Of a stretch of 64,000 nucleotides of DNA, positions 37,076 through 46,540 are shown in pieces. Source of the DNA: Pseudomonas canadensis (lineage in GTDB: Bacteria; Pseudomonadota; Gammaproteobacteria; Pseudomonadales; Pseudomonadaceae). The notes beneath the pieces were generated by a model. The model had not been told where the DNA came from and ran no database searches. It saw only the letters and a program-made list of their open reading frames with translations. A program made the position numbers and the translations under genes. The stretch covers positions 524,146-588,145 of the forward strand of contig NZ_AYTD01000011.1 in NCBI RefSeq assembly GCF_000503215.1. Direction: 5' to 3'. The first letter of the stretch is position 1. Every line of letters starts with the position of its first letter.

Positions 37076-39571
37076 ATGATTGGAACATCCACCGGTAGCG
37101 AAGCCGCCGCATTGATTGCGCGGCTGGACTGGGCGCAAAGCCCGCTCGGTGAGACCAGTGGTTGGCCGCAAAGCCTGCGCACCGCCGTGGATATCGTCGT
37201 CCACTCGCCGATGCCGATGCTCCTGCTGTGGGGCGACCAACTCACGCAACTCTACAACGACGGCTTCGCCCAGTTGGCCGGCAACAAACATCCTGAAGCA
37301 ATGGGGCAGCCGACGCATCAGACCTGGCCGGAGCTGGAAGGCTTTACCGCGCCGATCTATGACGCCGTACTCAGCGGCCAGGTGCGCACCTTCAGCGAGC
37401 AGCGTTTCGTGCTGCAGCGCAACAATCGCGACACGGAAATCTGGCTGGACCTGACCTACAGCCCGATCCGCGATGAAAGCACCCGAGTGGCCGGCATCCT
37501 CGTCACCGCCATCGAAACCAACGAACGCCGCAGAGCCCAGCACAACACCGAGCAACGCTTGCAGTTGGCCCTGGCCGCCACCGACGCGGTAGGCACCTGG
37601 GATTGGGATATCGGTGAAGACCGCTTTATCGCCGACGCGCATTTCGCCTACCTGCACGGCGTCAACCCCAGCGATGCGCGCCTGTTGCCGATCAGCGACT
37701 ACCTGCACGGGGTACACCCTGAAGACCGTGGCATGGTGGCGCGCAGTATCAAGCACTGCATCACCTTCGGCACCGAGTACGCCGAGGAATACCGCCTGTT
37801 GCAGGCCGATGGCCAGATACGCTGGGTGTTCGCCCGTGGCCGCTGCTACAAGGATCATCAAGGTCGGCCGACACGGTTCCTCGGGGCCGCGCTAGACCTG
37901 ACCGAGCGCAAACACACCGAACAGGCCCTGCGCCAGAGCCAGACCGAGTTGCAGCTGATCATCAACGCCATGCCGGTGCTGATCGGTTACGTCGACCATG
38001 AACAGCGCTTTCGCCTGAACAACAGCGCGTACCTGGAGTGGTACGGCATGACGCCCCAGGAGCTGTACGGCAAGACCATCCGCGAAGTACTCGGCGACGA
38101 GGTGTATGCCGGACGTGAAGACAAGATCGCCGCCGCGCTCAAGGGCAAGGCGTGCAGCTTCATGACCATTACTCCGCACCACGACGGCCGCCCACGCCAC
38201 GCCTTGATGAAGTACCTGCCGCGCTTCAGCACTGACGGCTCGGTGAATGGTTTCTACATTTTTGTGATCGATGAGACTGAACGCAAACTCACCGAAGAAG
38301 CCCTGCGTCACCTCAACGAAAACCTTGAAGAACGCGTAGCCCAACGCACCCAGGCCCTGGCCGAAGCCAACCAGCGCCTGCAAAACGAGATGTACGAGCG
38401 CGAGCGCGCCGAAGATGCACTGCGCCATGCGCAGAAGATGGAGGCCGTCGGCCAGCTCACCGGCGGCATTGCCCACGACTTCAACAATATGCTCACTGGC
38501 ATCATCGGCAGCCTGGACCTGATGCAGCGTTATATCGCTGCCGGGCGCAGTGACGAGATCGGTCGTTTTACTGACGCGGCGGTGTCCTCAGCCCATCGCG
38601 CCGCCGCCCTCACCCACCGTTTGCTGGCGTTCTCGCGCCGACAGTCGCTGGACCGGCGCCCGCTGGATCCGAACCAGTTGGTCGCCTCGCTGGAAGACTT
38701 GTTCCGGCGCACCAAAGGCGCGCACATCGCGCTCAAGGTACAACTGGGCCACGACATCTGGCCGGTGAACACCGACGCCAGCCAACTGGAAAACGCTCTG
38801 CTCAACCTGGTGATCAACGCCCGCGACGCCATGCCCGACGGCGGTGAAATCCTGATAGAAACCGCCAATAGCTACCTGGACGGCACCGACATCGCCACCC
38901 TTGAACCGGTCAAGGCTGGCGACTACGTGATGCTCGGTGTGTGCGACAACGGCACCGGCATGGCACCGAAGATTCTGGCCAAGGCTTTCGATCCCTTTTT
39001 CACCACCAAGCCCATCGGCCAAGGCACCGGCCTGGGGCTGTCGATGATCTATGGCTTTGCCCAACAGTCCGGCGGCCACGTGACCATTCATAGCGAACCG
39101 GGCCAGGGCACCTGCGTGCGTCTGTACCTGCCGCGCCTGTATGGCACTGCACTGGAAAGCAGTTTGCCCGCCAGCCTCGGTGAAGCCCCGGTGGCCCTGG
39201 CCGGTGAAGCCGTGGTGGTGGTCGAAGACGACCCGGCGGTGCGCATGCTGGTGGTCAATGTGCTCGATGAACTGGGCTACACGGCCCACCAGGCGGCGGA
39301 TGCACGGGCGGCACTGCCGCTGCTGGAGTCGGATTTGCGTGTGGACTTACTGGTCACCGATGTCGGACTGCCGGGCATGAATGGCCGGCAACTGGCAGAG
39401 ATCGCACGCCAACACCGCCCTGGACTGCGCGTATTGTTCATGACCGGTTACGCGGAAAAAGCCGCTGAGCGCCAGGGCTTTCTGGAGGACGGCATGGACA
39501 TGGTGGCCAAGCCGTTTTCCATCGACCTGCTGGCCACGAAAATCCGCAGCATGATCAGCGTGGTTGAATGA
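37076..39571 (+). CDS. Hybrid sensor histidine kinase with PAS domains and receiver
   Basis: This 831-residue protein has no clear membrane segment. An N-terminal PAS-like domain (about 20-150), a PAS-PAC (about 160-285) and a third PAS (about 290-405) lead into a coiled coil ([27 protein letters not shown]). The histidine kinase core follows: [11 protein letters not shown] with His467, [10 protein letters not shown] (N box, about 582), [11 protein letters not shown] and [12 protein letters not shown]. The C-terminal receiver has phospho-acceptor Asp762 in [13 protein letters not shown]. It is an orphan: no response regulator gene is adjacent. The signal is unknown, presumably cytoplasmic. 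Confidence 0.92.
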   Translation: MIGTSTGSEAAALIARLDWAQSPLGETSGWPQSLRTAVDIVVHSPMPMLLLWGDQLTQLYNDGFAQLAGNKHPEAMGQPTHQTWPELEGFTAPIYDAVLSGQVRTFSEQRFVLQRNNRDTEIWLDLTYSPIRDESTRVAGILVTAIETNERRRAQHNTEQRLQLALAATDAVGTWDWDIGEDRFIADAHFAYLHGVNPSDARLLPISDYLHGVHPEDRGMVARSIKHCITFGTEYAEEYRLLQADGQIRWVFARGRCYKDHQGRPTRFLGAALDLTERKHTEQALRQSQTELQLIINAMPVLIGYVDHEQRFRLNNSAYLEWYGMTPQELYGKTIREVLGDEVYAGREDKIAAALKGKACSFMTITPHHDGRPRHALMKYLPRFSTDGSVNGFYIFVIDETERKLTEEALRHLNENLEERVAQRTQALAEANQRLQNEMYERERAEDALRHAQKMEAVGQLTGGIAHDFNNMLTGIIGSLDLMQRYIAAGRSDEIGRFTDAAVSSAHRAAALTHRLLAFSRRQSLDRRPLDPNQLVASLEDLFRRTKGAHIALKVQLGHDIWPVNTDASQLENALLNLVINARDAMPDGGEILIETANSYLDGTDIATLEPVKAGDYVMLGVCDNGTGMAPKILAKAFDPFFTTKPIGQGTGLGLSMIYGFAQQSGGHVTIHSEPGQGTCVRLYLPRLYGTALESSLPASLGEAPVALAGEAVVVVEDDPAVRMLVVNVLDELGYTAHQAADARAALPLLESDLRVDLLVTDVGLPGMNGRQLAEIARQHRPGLRVLFMTGYAEKAAERQGFLEDGMDMVAKPFSIDLLATKIRSMISVVE

Positions 39572-39616
39572 GTTCAGGCATAATCGCGCGCCGTTGCACG
39601 TACCTGGTAGAGATCA

Positions 39617-39892
39617 ATGAAAGCCCAAGCCCGTCATATCCTGGTGAAAACCAGCGAAGAAGCCGAACAACTCAAGCAGCGCATCGCCAAGGGCGAAGCC
39701 TTTGATGTGCTGGCCAAGAAGTACTCCACTTGCCCGTCCGGCAAGCGCGGCGGCGATCTGGGTGAAGTGCGGCCAGGGCAAATGGTGGGGGCGATTGATG
39801 CGGTGATCTTCAAGAAGCCGGTGAAGGTGGTTCACGGGCCGATCAAGAGCAAGTTCGGGTATCACCTGGTGCAGGTGTTCTACCGCGATTGA
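39617..39892 (+). CDS. Second small parvulin-type peptidyl-prolyl isomerase
   Basis: This 91-residue protein is a single parvulin domain: ARHILVKTSEEAEQLKQRIAKGEAFDVLAKKYSTCPSGKRGGDLG then VRPGQMVGAID and VHGPIKSKFGYHLVQVFYRD. It parallels the ppiC at 25105 over its whole length but differs at many positions and is more basic. It starts at ATG 39617, 46 bases after the kinase gene, and ends in a strong hairpin. There is no sign of a signal peptide, so it works in the cytoplasm. Two such genes 14 kb apart are paralogues. Confidence 0.92.
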   Translation: MKAQARHILVKTSEEAEQLKQRIAKGEAFDVLAKKYSTCPSGKRGGDLGEVRPGQMVGAIDAVIFKKPVKVVHGPIKSKFGYHLVQVFYRD

Positions 39893-39900
39893 TCAACACC

Positions 39901-39936
39901 CCTCTGTAGGAGCCGGCAAGCCGGCTGCTACAGAGG
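39901..39936. terminator. Two-way hairpin of REP sequence
   Basis: CCTCTGTAG-g-AGCCGG-CAAG-CCGGCT-g-CTACAGAGG forms a 15-pair stem with two G/G mismatches. It lies between the convergent parvulin and sugar kinase genes (6 bases before the latter's stop) and is made of TGTAGGAGCCGG-type REP sequence, which here probably serves as terminator in both directions. Confidence 0.7.
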
Positions 39937-39941
39937 CGGTG

Positions 39942-40850
39942 TCAGGCTTGGGGAATGAGTGCGCCGGGTACTTGGATGACCCGACTGGCCAGCCGATGCC
40001 CGGCCAGCGCAGCTTCCTCCGGCGAGCCACCCTTGAGCCGGCTGGCCAAATACGCCGCACTGAACGAATCCCCCGCCGCTGTCGTATCCACCACCTTTTC
40101 CACCTTCAGCGCCGGCACGGCAAAGCGCTCGCCCTTGCAACGAATCAGGCATTCATCCGCCCCACGCTTAAGCACCACCTCTTCAATCCCCGGATACGCC
40201 GCGAACACTTGTTCACTGTCGGCATAACCAAACAACGCACGCTCGTCATCTTCGGTCAACAAGGCGATATCCACCTCGGCCAAGACACGGTGATACGCCG
40301 TGCGGGCCGCTTCAACACTGGCCCAAAGACGCGGCCGATAGTTGTTGTCGAACACCACCTTGCCCCCTCGCCGACGGGTCTCGACCAAGGTTTGCAGCAA
40401 ACGCTCACGGCCGATGTCACCCAACACCGCCAGGGTGATGCCGCTGAAATACACCACGTCGTAGTCCGGCAAAGCGGCCAGGATCGGCTCGGCGGCGGGC
40501 GTGGTGAAACAGTCACGCACAGCGGCTTCGTTGCGCCAGTAGAGAAATTTTCGTTCGCCATTGGCGTCGGTCTGGATGCAGTACAAACCCGGCAAACGTC
40601 CAGGCAAGTGCTGGACCATGCCCAGGCCCAGGCCTTCCTGCGCCCATTGCTGACACATGGCATCGCTGAAGCTGTCATCGCCCAGGGCAGTGACGTAGTC
40701 GACGTGGCCGGTAGCGCCCAGTTCGCGGCGCAGGTACACCGCCGCGTTCAAGGTGTCGCCACCGAAGCTCTGGTGCAGGCTGCCGTCAGCGCGGTGTTGC
40801 AGTTCGATCATGCATTCGCCGATCAGGGCGATGCGGGGTTGGGTGGTCAT
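39942..40850 (-). CDS. PfkB-family sugar kinase (2-keto-3-deoxygluconate kinase-like)
   Basis: This 302-residue ribokinase-fold protein opens with IALIGECMIELQ and has the family C-terminal signature VDTTAAGDSFSAAYLASRL (about 255-273) with the catalytic Asp in AAGDS. The length and the N-terminus are most like KdgK, which phosphorylates 2-dehydro-3-deoxygluconate. It is the last gene of the minus-strand cluster with an amino acid importer and a D-amino-acid-dehydratase-like enzyme, which is an unexpected partner for a sugar kinase. I start at ATG 40850 (MTTQPRI); upstream sequence is REP. The substrate is uncertain. Confidence 0.85.
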   Translation of the reverse strand: MTTQPRIALIGECMIELQHRADGSLHQSFGGDTLNAAVYLRRELGATGHVDYVTALGDDSFSDAMCQQWAQEGLGLGMVQHLPGRLPGLYCIQTDANGERKFLYWRNEAAVRDCFTTPAAEPILAALPDYDVVYFSGITLAVLGDIGRERLLQTLVETRRRGGKVVFDNNYRPRLWASVEAARTAYHRVLAEVDIALLTEDDERALFGYADSEQVFAAYPGIEEVVLKRGADECLIRCKGERFAVPALKVEKVVDTTAAGDSFSAAYLASRLKGGSPEEAALAGHRLASRVIQVPGALIPQA

Positions 40851-40877
40851 GGCGATTATCTCGGTTGGGGCTGATGG

Positions 40878-40950
40878 CCCCTTCGCGAGCAAGCCCGCTC
40901 CCACATTTGGAATGCATTTCAAGTGTGGGAGCGGGCTTGCTCGCGAAGGG
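40878..40950. repeat. REP doublet
   Basis: CCCTTCGCGAGCAAGCCCGC at the left and the inverted GCGGGCTTGCTCGCGAAGGG at the right form a 73-base palindrome between the kinase and the PLP enzyme. GTGGGAGCGGG subfamily. Confidence 0.88.
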
Positions 40951-40961
40951 AGCGACGCGGT

Positions 40962-42170
40962 CTAGAAGCAGGTATGCAAACTCTCGATCACCTGCAACTG
41001 CTCATCCACCAGGCAGCCGACTTGCCACTTGTCAAACGTCAAACAAGGGTGGGATGTGCCAAAGGAAATGATGTCGCCAATACGCAATTCAACCCCCGGC
41101 GCCACGCTCATGAACGCATGTTGGTCCATCACCGCCGTGACCTTGCACTCGCCCACGTCATCACCTTGCGCCGGCAAAATTCCGGCCTTGTAGCGTTTGA
41201 GTGGCACCGGCAAACCAGCGTCGTAGGCCACGTCGCGCTTGCCCAGGGCGATCACCGCAAAACCCGGCTCGGGCAACGATTGCACATGGGCCCAGACTTC
41301 CAGGGCCGGGCGCAGGCCTTCGCTGAGGTCGCTGCGACGGTCTAGCACGCAGCACTGCGCCTCTTTGTAGATACCGTGGTCATGGGCCACGTAGCTGCCG
41401 GGGCGCAATACGCTGAGGAAGCGGCCAGCAGCGTTCTGTTCTTCAAACGACTCGGCAATCAGGTCGTACCAGGCCGAACCCGACGCCGTGACGATGGGCT
41501 TGGGCAGGTCGAAAGAACCGTTGTTCTGCAGGTCCACGGCCAGGCGCACCAGGCTGGCGGCGAAGGCGCGAATGCCGCTGATCGCATGCTCGCCATGGAT
41601 CACGCCTTCGTAGCCTTCGATACCGGTGAGGGCCAGGGCCGGCTGGGCCTTGATCGCCTTGGCCAGGTCACGCACTTCCTGCTCGCTGCGACAGCCGCAA
41701 CGGCCGCCGACCACGCCATATTCGATCATCACGTTCAGGCGCAGGCCACGGGCGGCGAAGAACAGACCCAGGTCAGCAACGTTGTCCGGGTGATCGACCA
41801 TGCAGTGGAAGTCGAAGTCCGTGTCGGCCAACAGATCAGCGATCAACGCCATGTTCGGCGCGCCCACCAGTTGGTTGGCCATCAGCACGCGACGCACGCC
41901 ACCGGCATAAGCGGCGCGAGTCTGCACCGCGTTGGCCAGTGTAATCCCCCAGGCACCCGCTTCGATCTGGCGCTGAAACAGCGCCGGCATCATGCTGGTC
42001 TTGCCATGGGGCGCCAGCTCGGCGCCGCTCTTGCTGACGAAGTCCTGCATCCAGCGGATGTTGTGTTCCAGGGCGTCACGGTGCAGTACCAGAGCGGGCA
42101 GGCTGACGTCACGGACCAGGTGGGCCCCGACGGCGGCGGCGCCCTTTTCAACGGCATTGATGGCAGACAT
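40962..42170 (-). CDS. PLP-dependent D-amino acid dehydratase/aldolase-like enzyme
   Basis: This 402-residue fold-type III PLP protein belongs to the D-threonine aldolase/D-serine dehydratase (DSD1) group, often annotated as amino acid deaminase in pseudomonads. The PLP lysine is Lys57 in ELAPHGKTSMMP. The barrel is followed by a C-terminal beta-domain with a likely metal site, DQHAFMSV and SHPCLTF near the end (His about 347, Cys about 382). Such enzymes turn D-serine or D-threonine into keto acids plus ammonia, or cleave them. It shares an operon with RidA, which removes the reactive enamine such chemistry releases. The exact substrate is open. Confidence 0.83.
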   Translation of the reverse strand: MSAINAVEKGAAAVGAHLVRDVSLPALVLHRDALEHNIRWMQDFVSKSGAELAPHGKTSMMPALFQRQIEAGAWGITLANAVQTRAAYAGGVRRVLMANQLVGAPNMALIADLLADTDFDFHCMVDHPDNVADLGLFFAARGLRLNVMIEYGVVGGRCGCRSEQEVRDLAKAIKAQPALALTGIEGYEGVIHGEHAISGIRAFAASLVRLAVDLQNNGSFDLPKPIVTASGSAWYDLIAESFEEQNAAGRFLSVLRPGSYVAHDHGIYKEAQCCVLDRRSDLSEGLRPALEVWAHVQSLPEPGFAVIALGKRDVAYDAGLPVPLKRYKAGILPAQGDDVGECKVTAVMDQHAFMSVAPGVELRIGDIISFGTSHPCLTFDKWQVGCLVDEQLQVIESLHTCF

Positions 42171-42179
42171 GGAAAACTC

Positions 42180-42944
42180 CTATTCGTTGATACGCCGGGC
42201 CAGGTTGTTGGCGCTGTCGATCAACACCCGGCGATAGTCGTTGTAGTTTTTTGTGGCATCGGCGCGTGGGGCGACGATACACAGCGTCGCGATGCTGATG
42301 CCTTGCGCGTCCCGCACCGGGGCGGCAAAGCAGTGGGTAAAGGTGTCGGCAACGCTGTCGAAGGAGAAGAAGCCATCGAGGGTGGCCTGACGGATTTGCG
42401 CCAGGAAGGTCTCCAGCGGCAGGCGCTGACCGTCCGGCAGGATGAAGTCGTCGTGATCGATCAGGTCGATGATCTGCTGGTCGCTCAAGTGCCCCAGCAA
42501 CAGGCGCCCGGAAGCGGTCCACGGGATCGGCGCGTTTTCGCCAATGTCCGAGGAGATACGGAAATGCCGCTCGCCTTCACGCATCAGCGCCACCGTGTAT
42601 TTGCGCCCGTTGAGCAGGCACATCTGCGCGGTTTCGTGGGTCTGGCTGACGATTTCCTGCAAGGCGTGATCGGCCTCGCGGGTCAGGTCGAAATGGCGCA
42701 GGTGCGCCTGGCCGAGAAAATACAGCTGGCGGCCGAGGTAGACGTGACCGTCCTTGCCCACCGTTTCCAGGATGCGCCGCTCAAGCAGCGACGCAACCAG
42801 TTCATAGACAGTGGACTTGGGGCTGCCGATGCCGCTGGCAATATCATTCGGGCGCAGGGGCTGGCCGATTTCCTTGAGGAAATCGAGGATATCGAATGCA
42901 CGGTCCAGGCCTTTGGCGCGGCGTTTGATGGTGTCTTCGGTCAT
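42180..42944 (-). CDS. IclR-family transcriptional regulator
   Basis: This 254-residue regulator has an N-terminal winged helix (ALDILDF-type start: KGLDRAFDILDFLKEIGQPLRPNDIASGIGSPKSTVYELVASL, about 9-51). An IclR effector domain follows (about 80-250), with NAPIPWTASGRLLLGHLS. I take ATG 42944; an ATG three codons upstream is also possible. It sits between the RidA and PLP-enzyme genes on the same strand, so it probably controls this operon and itself. The REP doublet upstream separates it from RidA. The ligand would be the substrate or product of the pathway, by inference. Confidence 0.88.
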   Translation of the reverse strand: MTEDTIKRRAKGLDRAFDILDFLKEIGQPLRPNDIASGIGSPKSTVYELVASLLERRILETVGKDGHVYLGRQLYFLGQAHLRHFDLTREADHALQEIVSQTHETAQMCLLNGRKYTVALMREGERHFRISSDIGENAPIPWTASGRLLLGHLSDQQIIDLIDHDDFILPDGQRLPLETFLAQIRQATLDGFFSFDSVADTFTHCFAAPVRDAQGISIATLCIVAPRADATKNYNDYRRVLIDSANNLARRINE

Positions 42945-42976
42945 GGCAATCATCTGTCCCAAGTTGGTTGAGGCCC

Positions 42977-43076
42977 CTGTAGGAGCGAGCTTGCTCGCGA
43001 AAAACCCAAGGACAACGCATTCATCCAGACTACGCGCGTCATCGTTGACGATCTTCGCGAGCAAGCTCGCTCCTAG
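42977..43076. repeat. REP doublet
   Basis: CTGTAGGAGCGAGCTTGCTC and inverted GAGCAAGCTCGCTCCTAG enclose about 55 bases between the RidA and IclR genes. TGTAGGAGCGAG subfamily. Confidence 0.88.
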
Positions 43077-43095
43077 AGAGAAAGCGGCGGGCAAT

Positions 43096-43485
43096 TTAGC
43101 CTTTTTTCTTGTACGCCACGCAATCGATCTCGACCTTGCAATCGACCATCATATTGGCCTGCACGCAGGCCCGCGCCGGAGCGTGTTCCGGGGTGAAGTA
43201 TTCGCCGAACACTTTGTTGAAGCTCCAGAAGTCCCGCGGGTCTTCCAGCCACACGCCGACGCGCACGACATCCTTCAATTCGTAACCCGCTTCTTCGAGG
43301 ATCGCCACCACGTTGCGCATGGTCTGACGGGTCTGTTCGATGATGCCCCCAGTGATGATTTCGCCGTCCACCGCAGGCACCTGGCCTGAGACGTACAACC
43401 AACCATCGGCTTCCACCGCACGGGCGAACGGACGGGGTTGGCCACCGCCGGCTGTGCTACCGGCACCGTAACGAGTAATGCTCAT
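43096..43485 (-). CDS. RidA-family enamine/imine deaminase
   Basis: This 129-residue Rid protein hydrolyses reactive enamines and imines, such as 2-aminoacrylate, that PLP dehydratases release. The catalytic arginine is in HAPARACVQANMM (Arg about 106) and the preceding YVSGQVPAVDG segment is family-typical. Unlike most RidA it has a 20-residue N-terminal extension (MSITRYGAGSTAGGGQPRPF). It lies in an operon with a PLP dehydratase-like enzyme and an amino acid importer, which explains its presence. Confidence 0.92.
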   Translation of the reverse strand: MSITRYGAGSTAGGGQPRPFARAVEADGWLYVSGQVPAVDGEIITGGIIEQTRQTMRNVVAILEEAGYELKDVVRVGVWLEDPRDFWSFNKVFGEYFTPEHAPARACVQANMMVDCKVEIDCVAYKKKG

Positions 43486-43500
43486 AAAAAAGGCTCCTGA

Positions 43501-44283
43501 TTAAAAACGAATGTTCTTGAGAAATTCCGCCAGGCGCGGCGATTGCGGGCGTTCGAAGATGTCCTTCGAGGTGCCCTGTTCTTCAATGCGGCCCTGGTTC
43601 ATGAAAACGATCTTGTCCGAGACTTCATAGGCAAAGCGCATTTCGTGGGTGACCAGCAACATGGTCATGCCCTCCTCCGCCAGGCCCTTGATCACGCTGA
43701 GCACTTCGCCCACCAACTCGGGGTCGAGGGCCGAGGTGACTTCGTCGAACAGCATCAGGCTGGGGTTCATGGCAATGGCGCGGGCAATCGCCACACGCTG
43801 TTGCTGGCCGCCGGACAGTTGGCCGGGGAAGTGGTTGCGACGCTCTAGAAGTCCTACGCGGTCCAGCCATTTTTCCGCCAGCGCAACGGCTTCGTCCTTG
43901 CCCATTTTCTTGACCTTGAGCAAGCCGAGGGTAACGTTCTGCAACGCAGTCAAATGGGGGAAAAGGTTGAATTGCTGGAACGCCATGCCCGTCATCGCAC
44001 GGTGCTGCGCAATGACGCGCTCAGGGTGGCGCACGCGCTTGCCGGCGATTTCGCTGTAACCGATGGACTCGCCATCCAAGGTGATTTGGCCGCCCTGGAA
44101 CTCTTCCAGCAGGTTGACGCAACGCAACAGTGTGGTCTTGCCCGAGCCGCTGGAGCCGATCAAGGTCACCACGTTGCCGCGCTGCATGGACAGGTCAACG
44201 CCCTTGAGCACTTCCACCTGGCCGTATTGCTTACGCAGGCCACGGATGTTCAGCAGCGGTTGGTTGGTGTGAGGTTGGTTCAT
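43501..44283 (-). CDS. Polar amino acid ABC transporter ATPase
   Basis: This 260-residue ATPase is of the HisP/GlnQ type. Walker [10 protein letters not shown] (43-51), signature [14 protein letters not shown] (about 152-165), Walker [13 protein letters not shown] (about 172-183) and the switch His in [15 protein letters not shown] are all intact. It overlaps the end of the permease gene by 4 bases. It powers the importer made by the two permeases and the binding protein upstream on the strand. A family of amino acid importers, with the specific amino acid unknown; a D-amino acid is plausible from context. Confidence 0.93.
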   Translation of the reverse strand: MNQPHTNQPLLNIRGLRKQYGQVEVLKGVDLSMQRGNVVTLIGSSGSGKTTLLRCVNLLEEFQGGQITLDGESIGYSEIAGKRVRHPERVIAQHRAMTGMAFQQFNLFPHLTALQNVTLGLLKVKKMGKDEAVALAEKWLDRVGLLERRNHFPGQLSGGQQQRVAIARAIAMNPSLMLFDEVTSALDPELVGEVLSVIKGLAEEGMTMLLVTHEMRFAYEVSDKIVFMNQGRIEEQGTSKDIFERPQSPRLAEFLKNIRF

Positions 44284-44942
44284 GGCAAGGCCACCCGCTT
44301 TTCAATGTAGCGCCCGAATAACTCGATGGCGTAGTTGATGACAAAGAACATAAAGCCTGCGAACAGGTAGAACTCCAGGGTCATGAAGGTGCGCGCGATC
44401 ACTTGCTGGGTACTGAGCAGCAACTCGGCCACGCCGATCACCGAGAGCAAGGTCGAGGCCTTGACGATTTCCGTGGAGGAATTGACCCAGGTCGGCAAAA
44501 TCTGGCGCAGCGCCTGGGGCAGCAGCACATAGCCCAGGGACTGGTAGAACGTCAGGCCGATGGCCTTGCCCGCTTCCAGTTGCCCACGGGGAATGGCTTG
44601 CAGCGCGCCGCGCACGATCTCGGAGACGTGAGAACCGCAGAACAGCGTCAACCCGACCGCACCGGCCTGGAACGCGGTGATCTGCCAACCGAGCGCCGGC
44701 AGCATGTAGAAACACGCCAGCACCAGCACGAACACCGGCGTGCCACGGATCAGGTCGACATACAGACGAAACGGTGCACGCATCCAGAACTTGCCGTAGG
44801 TCAGGATCAACCCGGCGACAATGCCGATCAGGGTGCCAAAGATAATCGCCAACGCAGACACATAAACACTGGCTTGAAAGCCCGCCCAGAGGGTATCCCG
44901 GGCGATCCACAACTCATGCAGCCAGCTGGGGGATTCGTACAT
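44280..44942 (-). CDS. Amino acid ABC transporter permease 2
   Basis: This 220-residue inner-membrane protein is of the HisMQ/GlnP class. It has about five helices and the characteristic loop [34 protein letters not shown] (about 116-149), which docks on the ATPase. It overlaps the ATPase gene and follows the other permease after 11 bases. With its partner it forms the channel. The pair is of the split-permease type rather than a single homodimeric one. Confidence 0.92.
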   Translation of the reverse strand: MYESPSWLHELWIARDTLWAGFQASVYVSALAIIFGTLIGIVAGLILTYGKFWMRAPFRLYVDLIRGTPVFVLVLACFYMLPALGWQITAFQAGAVGLTLFCGSHVSEIVRGALQAIPRGQLEAGKAIGLTFYQSLGYVLLPQALRQILPTWVNSSTEIVKASTLLSVIGVAELLLSTQQVIARTFMTLEFYLFAGFMFFVINYAIELFGRYIEKRVALP

Positions 44943-44953
44943 GGAAACCTCGC

Positions 44954-45616
44954 TTAACGACGGATCGCCAGACGCTGTTCCAGGTAACGGAGCAGCATGG
45001 CAATGAGGTAACAGGCAGCCACGTAGAGCGCCGTCGTGACCATCCAGGTTTCAATAACCCGGTAGCTTTCGACGTTGATCTTGCGGGCGTAATAGGTCAG
45101 CTCCGGCACCGCGATAGCAGCGGCGAGCGAGGTGTCCTTGAACAGCGAAATGAAATTGTTCGACAGCGCGGGCAGCACATTGCGCAGCATCACCGGTACG
45201 GTGATGTAGGCGCGGATACGCCATTCGCCCAGACCGATAGCCAACCCGGCTTCCCGCAGGCCCTTGGGAATGTTCAACAGCCCGGCGCGGAACACTTCGG
45301 TCAAGTAGGCACCCGCGTACAGCGACAAGGTGATGATGAACGACGGGATCTTGTCCAGACGGATCCCGAGACTGGGCAACGCAAAGTAGATCAACAGGAT
45401 CAACACAAGGATCGGCGTATTGCGCACCACCGTCACGTACACCGAGGCGAAGATCCGCAACGCACGGTGCTTGGAGAGCATGGCAAACGCCATCATCAGG
45501 CCGATCACACAGCCGATGGCAATCGACAGCAGCGCCAGCTCAAGGCCCAGGCCGAGCCCCGCCAGCAAGCTGGGGAAGTCGCGCCACACGGCGGCAAAGT
45601 TCAACTGATAGTTCAT
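44954..45616 (-). CDS. Amino acid ABC transporter permease 1
   Basis: This 220-residue permease is the partner of the one at 44280. It opens MNYQLNFAAVWRDFPSLLAGLGLGLELALLSIAIG and has the docking loop IPKGLREAGLAIGLGEWRIRAYITVPVMLRNVLP (about 117-150). About five helices are visible. It is separated from the binding-protein gene by 51 bases that contain a GC-rich hairpin. Both permeases are of typical length. Confidence 0.92.
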   Translation of the reverse strand: MNYQLNFAAVWRDFPSLLAGLGLGLELALLSIAIGCVIGLMMAFAMLSKHRALRIFASVYVTVVRNTPILVLILLIYFALPSLGIRLDKIPSFIITLSLYAGAYLTEVFRAGLLNIPKGLREAGLAIGLGEWRIRAYITVPVMLRNVLPALSNNFISLFKDTSLAAAIAVPELTYYARKINVESYRVIETWMVTTALYVAACYLIAMLLRYLEQRLAIRR

Positions 45617-45635
45617 GGTCAGCAGTACCTGATTG

Positions 45636-45657
45636 GGGCGCCGTCAGCGACGCCCCA
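45636..45657 (-). terminator. Intercistronic hairpin between binding protein and permease
   Basis: GGGGCG (45636-45641) and CGCCCC (45652-45657) form a hairpin with inner CG/CG pairing around TCAG. In the minus-strand transcript it lies just after the binding-protein stop and before the first permease. Such hairpins commonly stop or protect part of the transcript so that the binding protein is made in excess over the membrane parts. Confidence 0.6.
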
Positions 45658-45667
45658 GGTTTTCGAT

Positions 45668-46516
45668 TTACTTGAACTCAACCGGGAAGCCGATCGCGGG
45701 TTCCGGCAGGTCGACACCGAACCATTGCTTGAACGAGGCCTTGTAGGTCGGGAACTCGACACCGGTCATGGCTTCATGCAGCGCGGTGTTGACGAAGTTC
45801 AGCCAGTCCTGGTCGCCACGCTTGACGGCGCACGCATAGGTCTGCGGGCTCCAGGCGTACGTCGGGCTGCGGTAGCGGCCTGGGTTCTGCACCATCAGGT
45901 ATTTGACCGAGGACTGGTCGGTGGCGGCGGCATCGGCGCGACCGGAGTTCACGGCCTGATACATCAGGTCGACGCTGTCGTATTGGTCGACCTTGGCCTT
46001 GGGCAACGCCTGGTGCACCAGCTCTTCGGCATACACGTTTTGCAGCACAGCCACGGTGACGCCGTCGCCGCCAGCCTGCAGGTCTTCAATCTCTTTGTAC
46101 TTGCTGTTGTTCGGCAGCAGCAGGCCCACGCCTTCGCGGTAGTACGGCAGGGTGAACGCGACCTGCTGGGCACGGCTGGCGGTGACGGTAATGAACTGGC
46201 AACTCATGTCGACCTTGTCGGTCAGCAGGTTGGGAATCCGGGCGTCAGACGACTGCACCACGAACTCGACCTTGCTTGGGTCATTGAACAAGCCCTTGGC
46301 CACTATGCGGCCGATGTCGATATCAAACCCTTGCAACTTGCCATCCGCTCCCTGGAAGTGCCACGGCGCATTGGTACTGCCTGTACCCACGATCAAGTGC
46401 CCACGCTTGAGCACATCATCGAGCTTGCTGTCCGCCGCCTGCACGATGCTTGCGAGGGAAGCCGATGCGGCGAAGAGAAAAACACACGCTTTAAACACGG
46501 AAGGTCGGTGATGCAT
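45668..46516 (-). CDS. Amino acid ABC transporter substrate-binding protein
   Basis: This 282-residue periplasmic protein is a family 3 amino acid binding protein. The signal peptide is MHHRPSVFKACVFLFAASASLASIVQAAD with cleavage near residue 28. The mature part starts SKLDDVLKRGHLIVGTGSTNAPWHFQGADGKLQGFDIDIGRIVAKGLF, the usual ligand-lobe opening. I start at ATG 46516, with GGAG ten bases upstream. It is the first gene of the eight-gene minus-strand cluster. A candidate sigma-54 promoter and a TTCCG-N6-CGGAA dyad lie before it. Ligand unknown. Confidence 0.92.
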   Translation of the reverse strand: MHHRPSVFKACVFLFAASASLASIVQAADSKLDDVLKRGHLIVGTGSTNAPWHFQGADGKLQGFDIDIGRIVAKGLFNDPSKVEFVVQSSDARIPNLLTDKVDMSCQFITVTASRAQQVAFTLPYYREGVGLLLPNNSKYKEIEDLQAGGDGVTVAVLQNVYAEELVHQALPKAKVDQYDSVDLMYQAVNSGRADAAATDQSSVKYLMVQNPGRYRSPTYAWSPQTYACAVKRGDQDWLNFVNTALHEAMTGVEFPTYKASFKQWFGVDLPEPAIGFPVEFK

Positions 46517-46540
46517 GACAAGCACTCCAGGAGTTGTGTA

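Noticed and set aside
41376..42971. 531-residue plus-strand frame across the PLP enzyme and IclR genes
   Set aside because: It is antisense to two well-supported genes and has no domain pattern.
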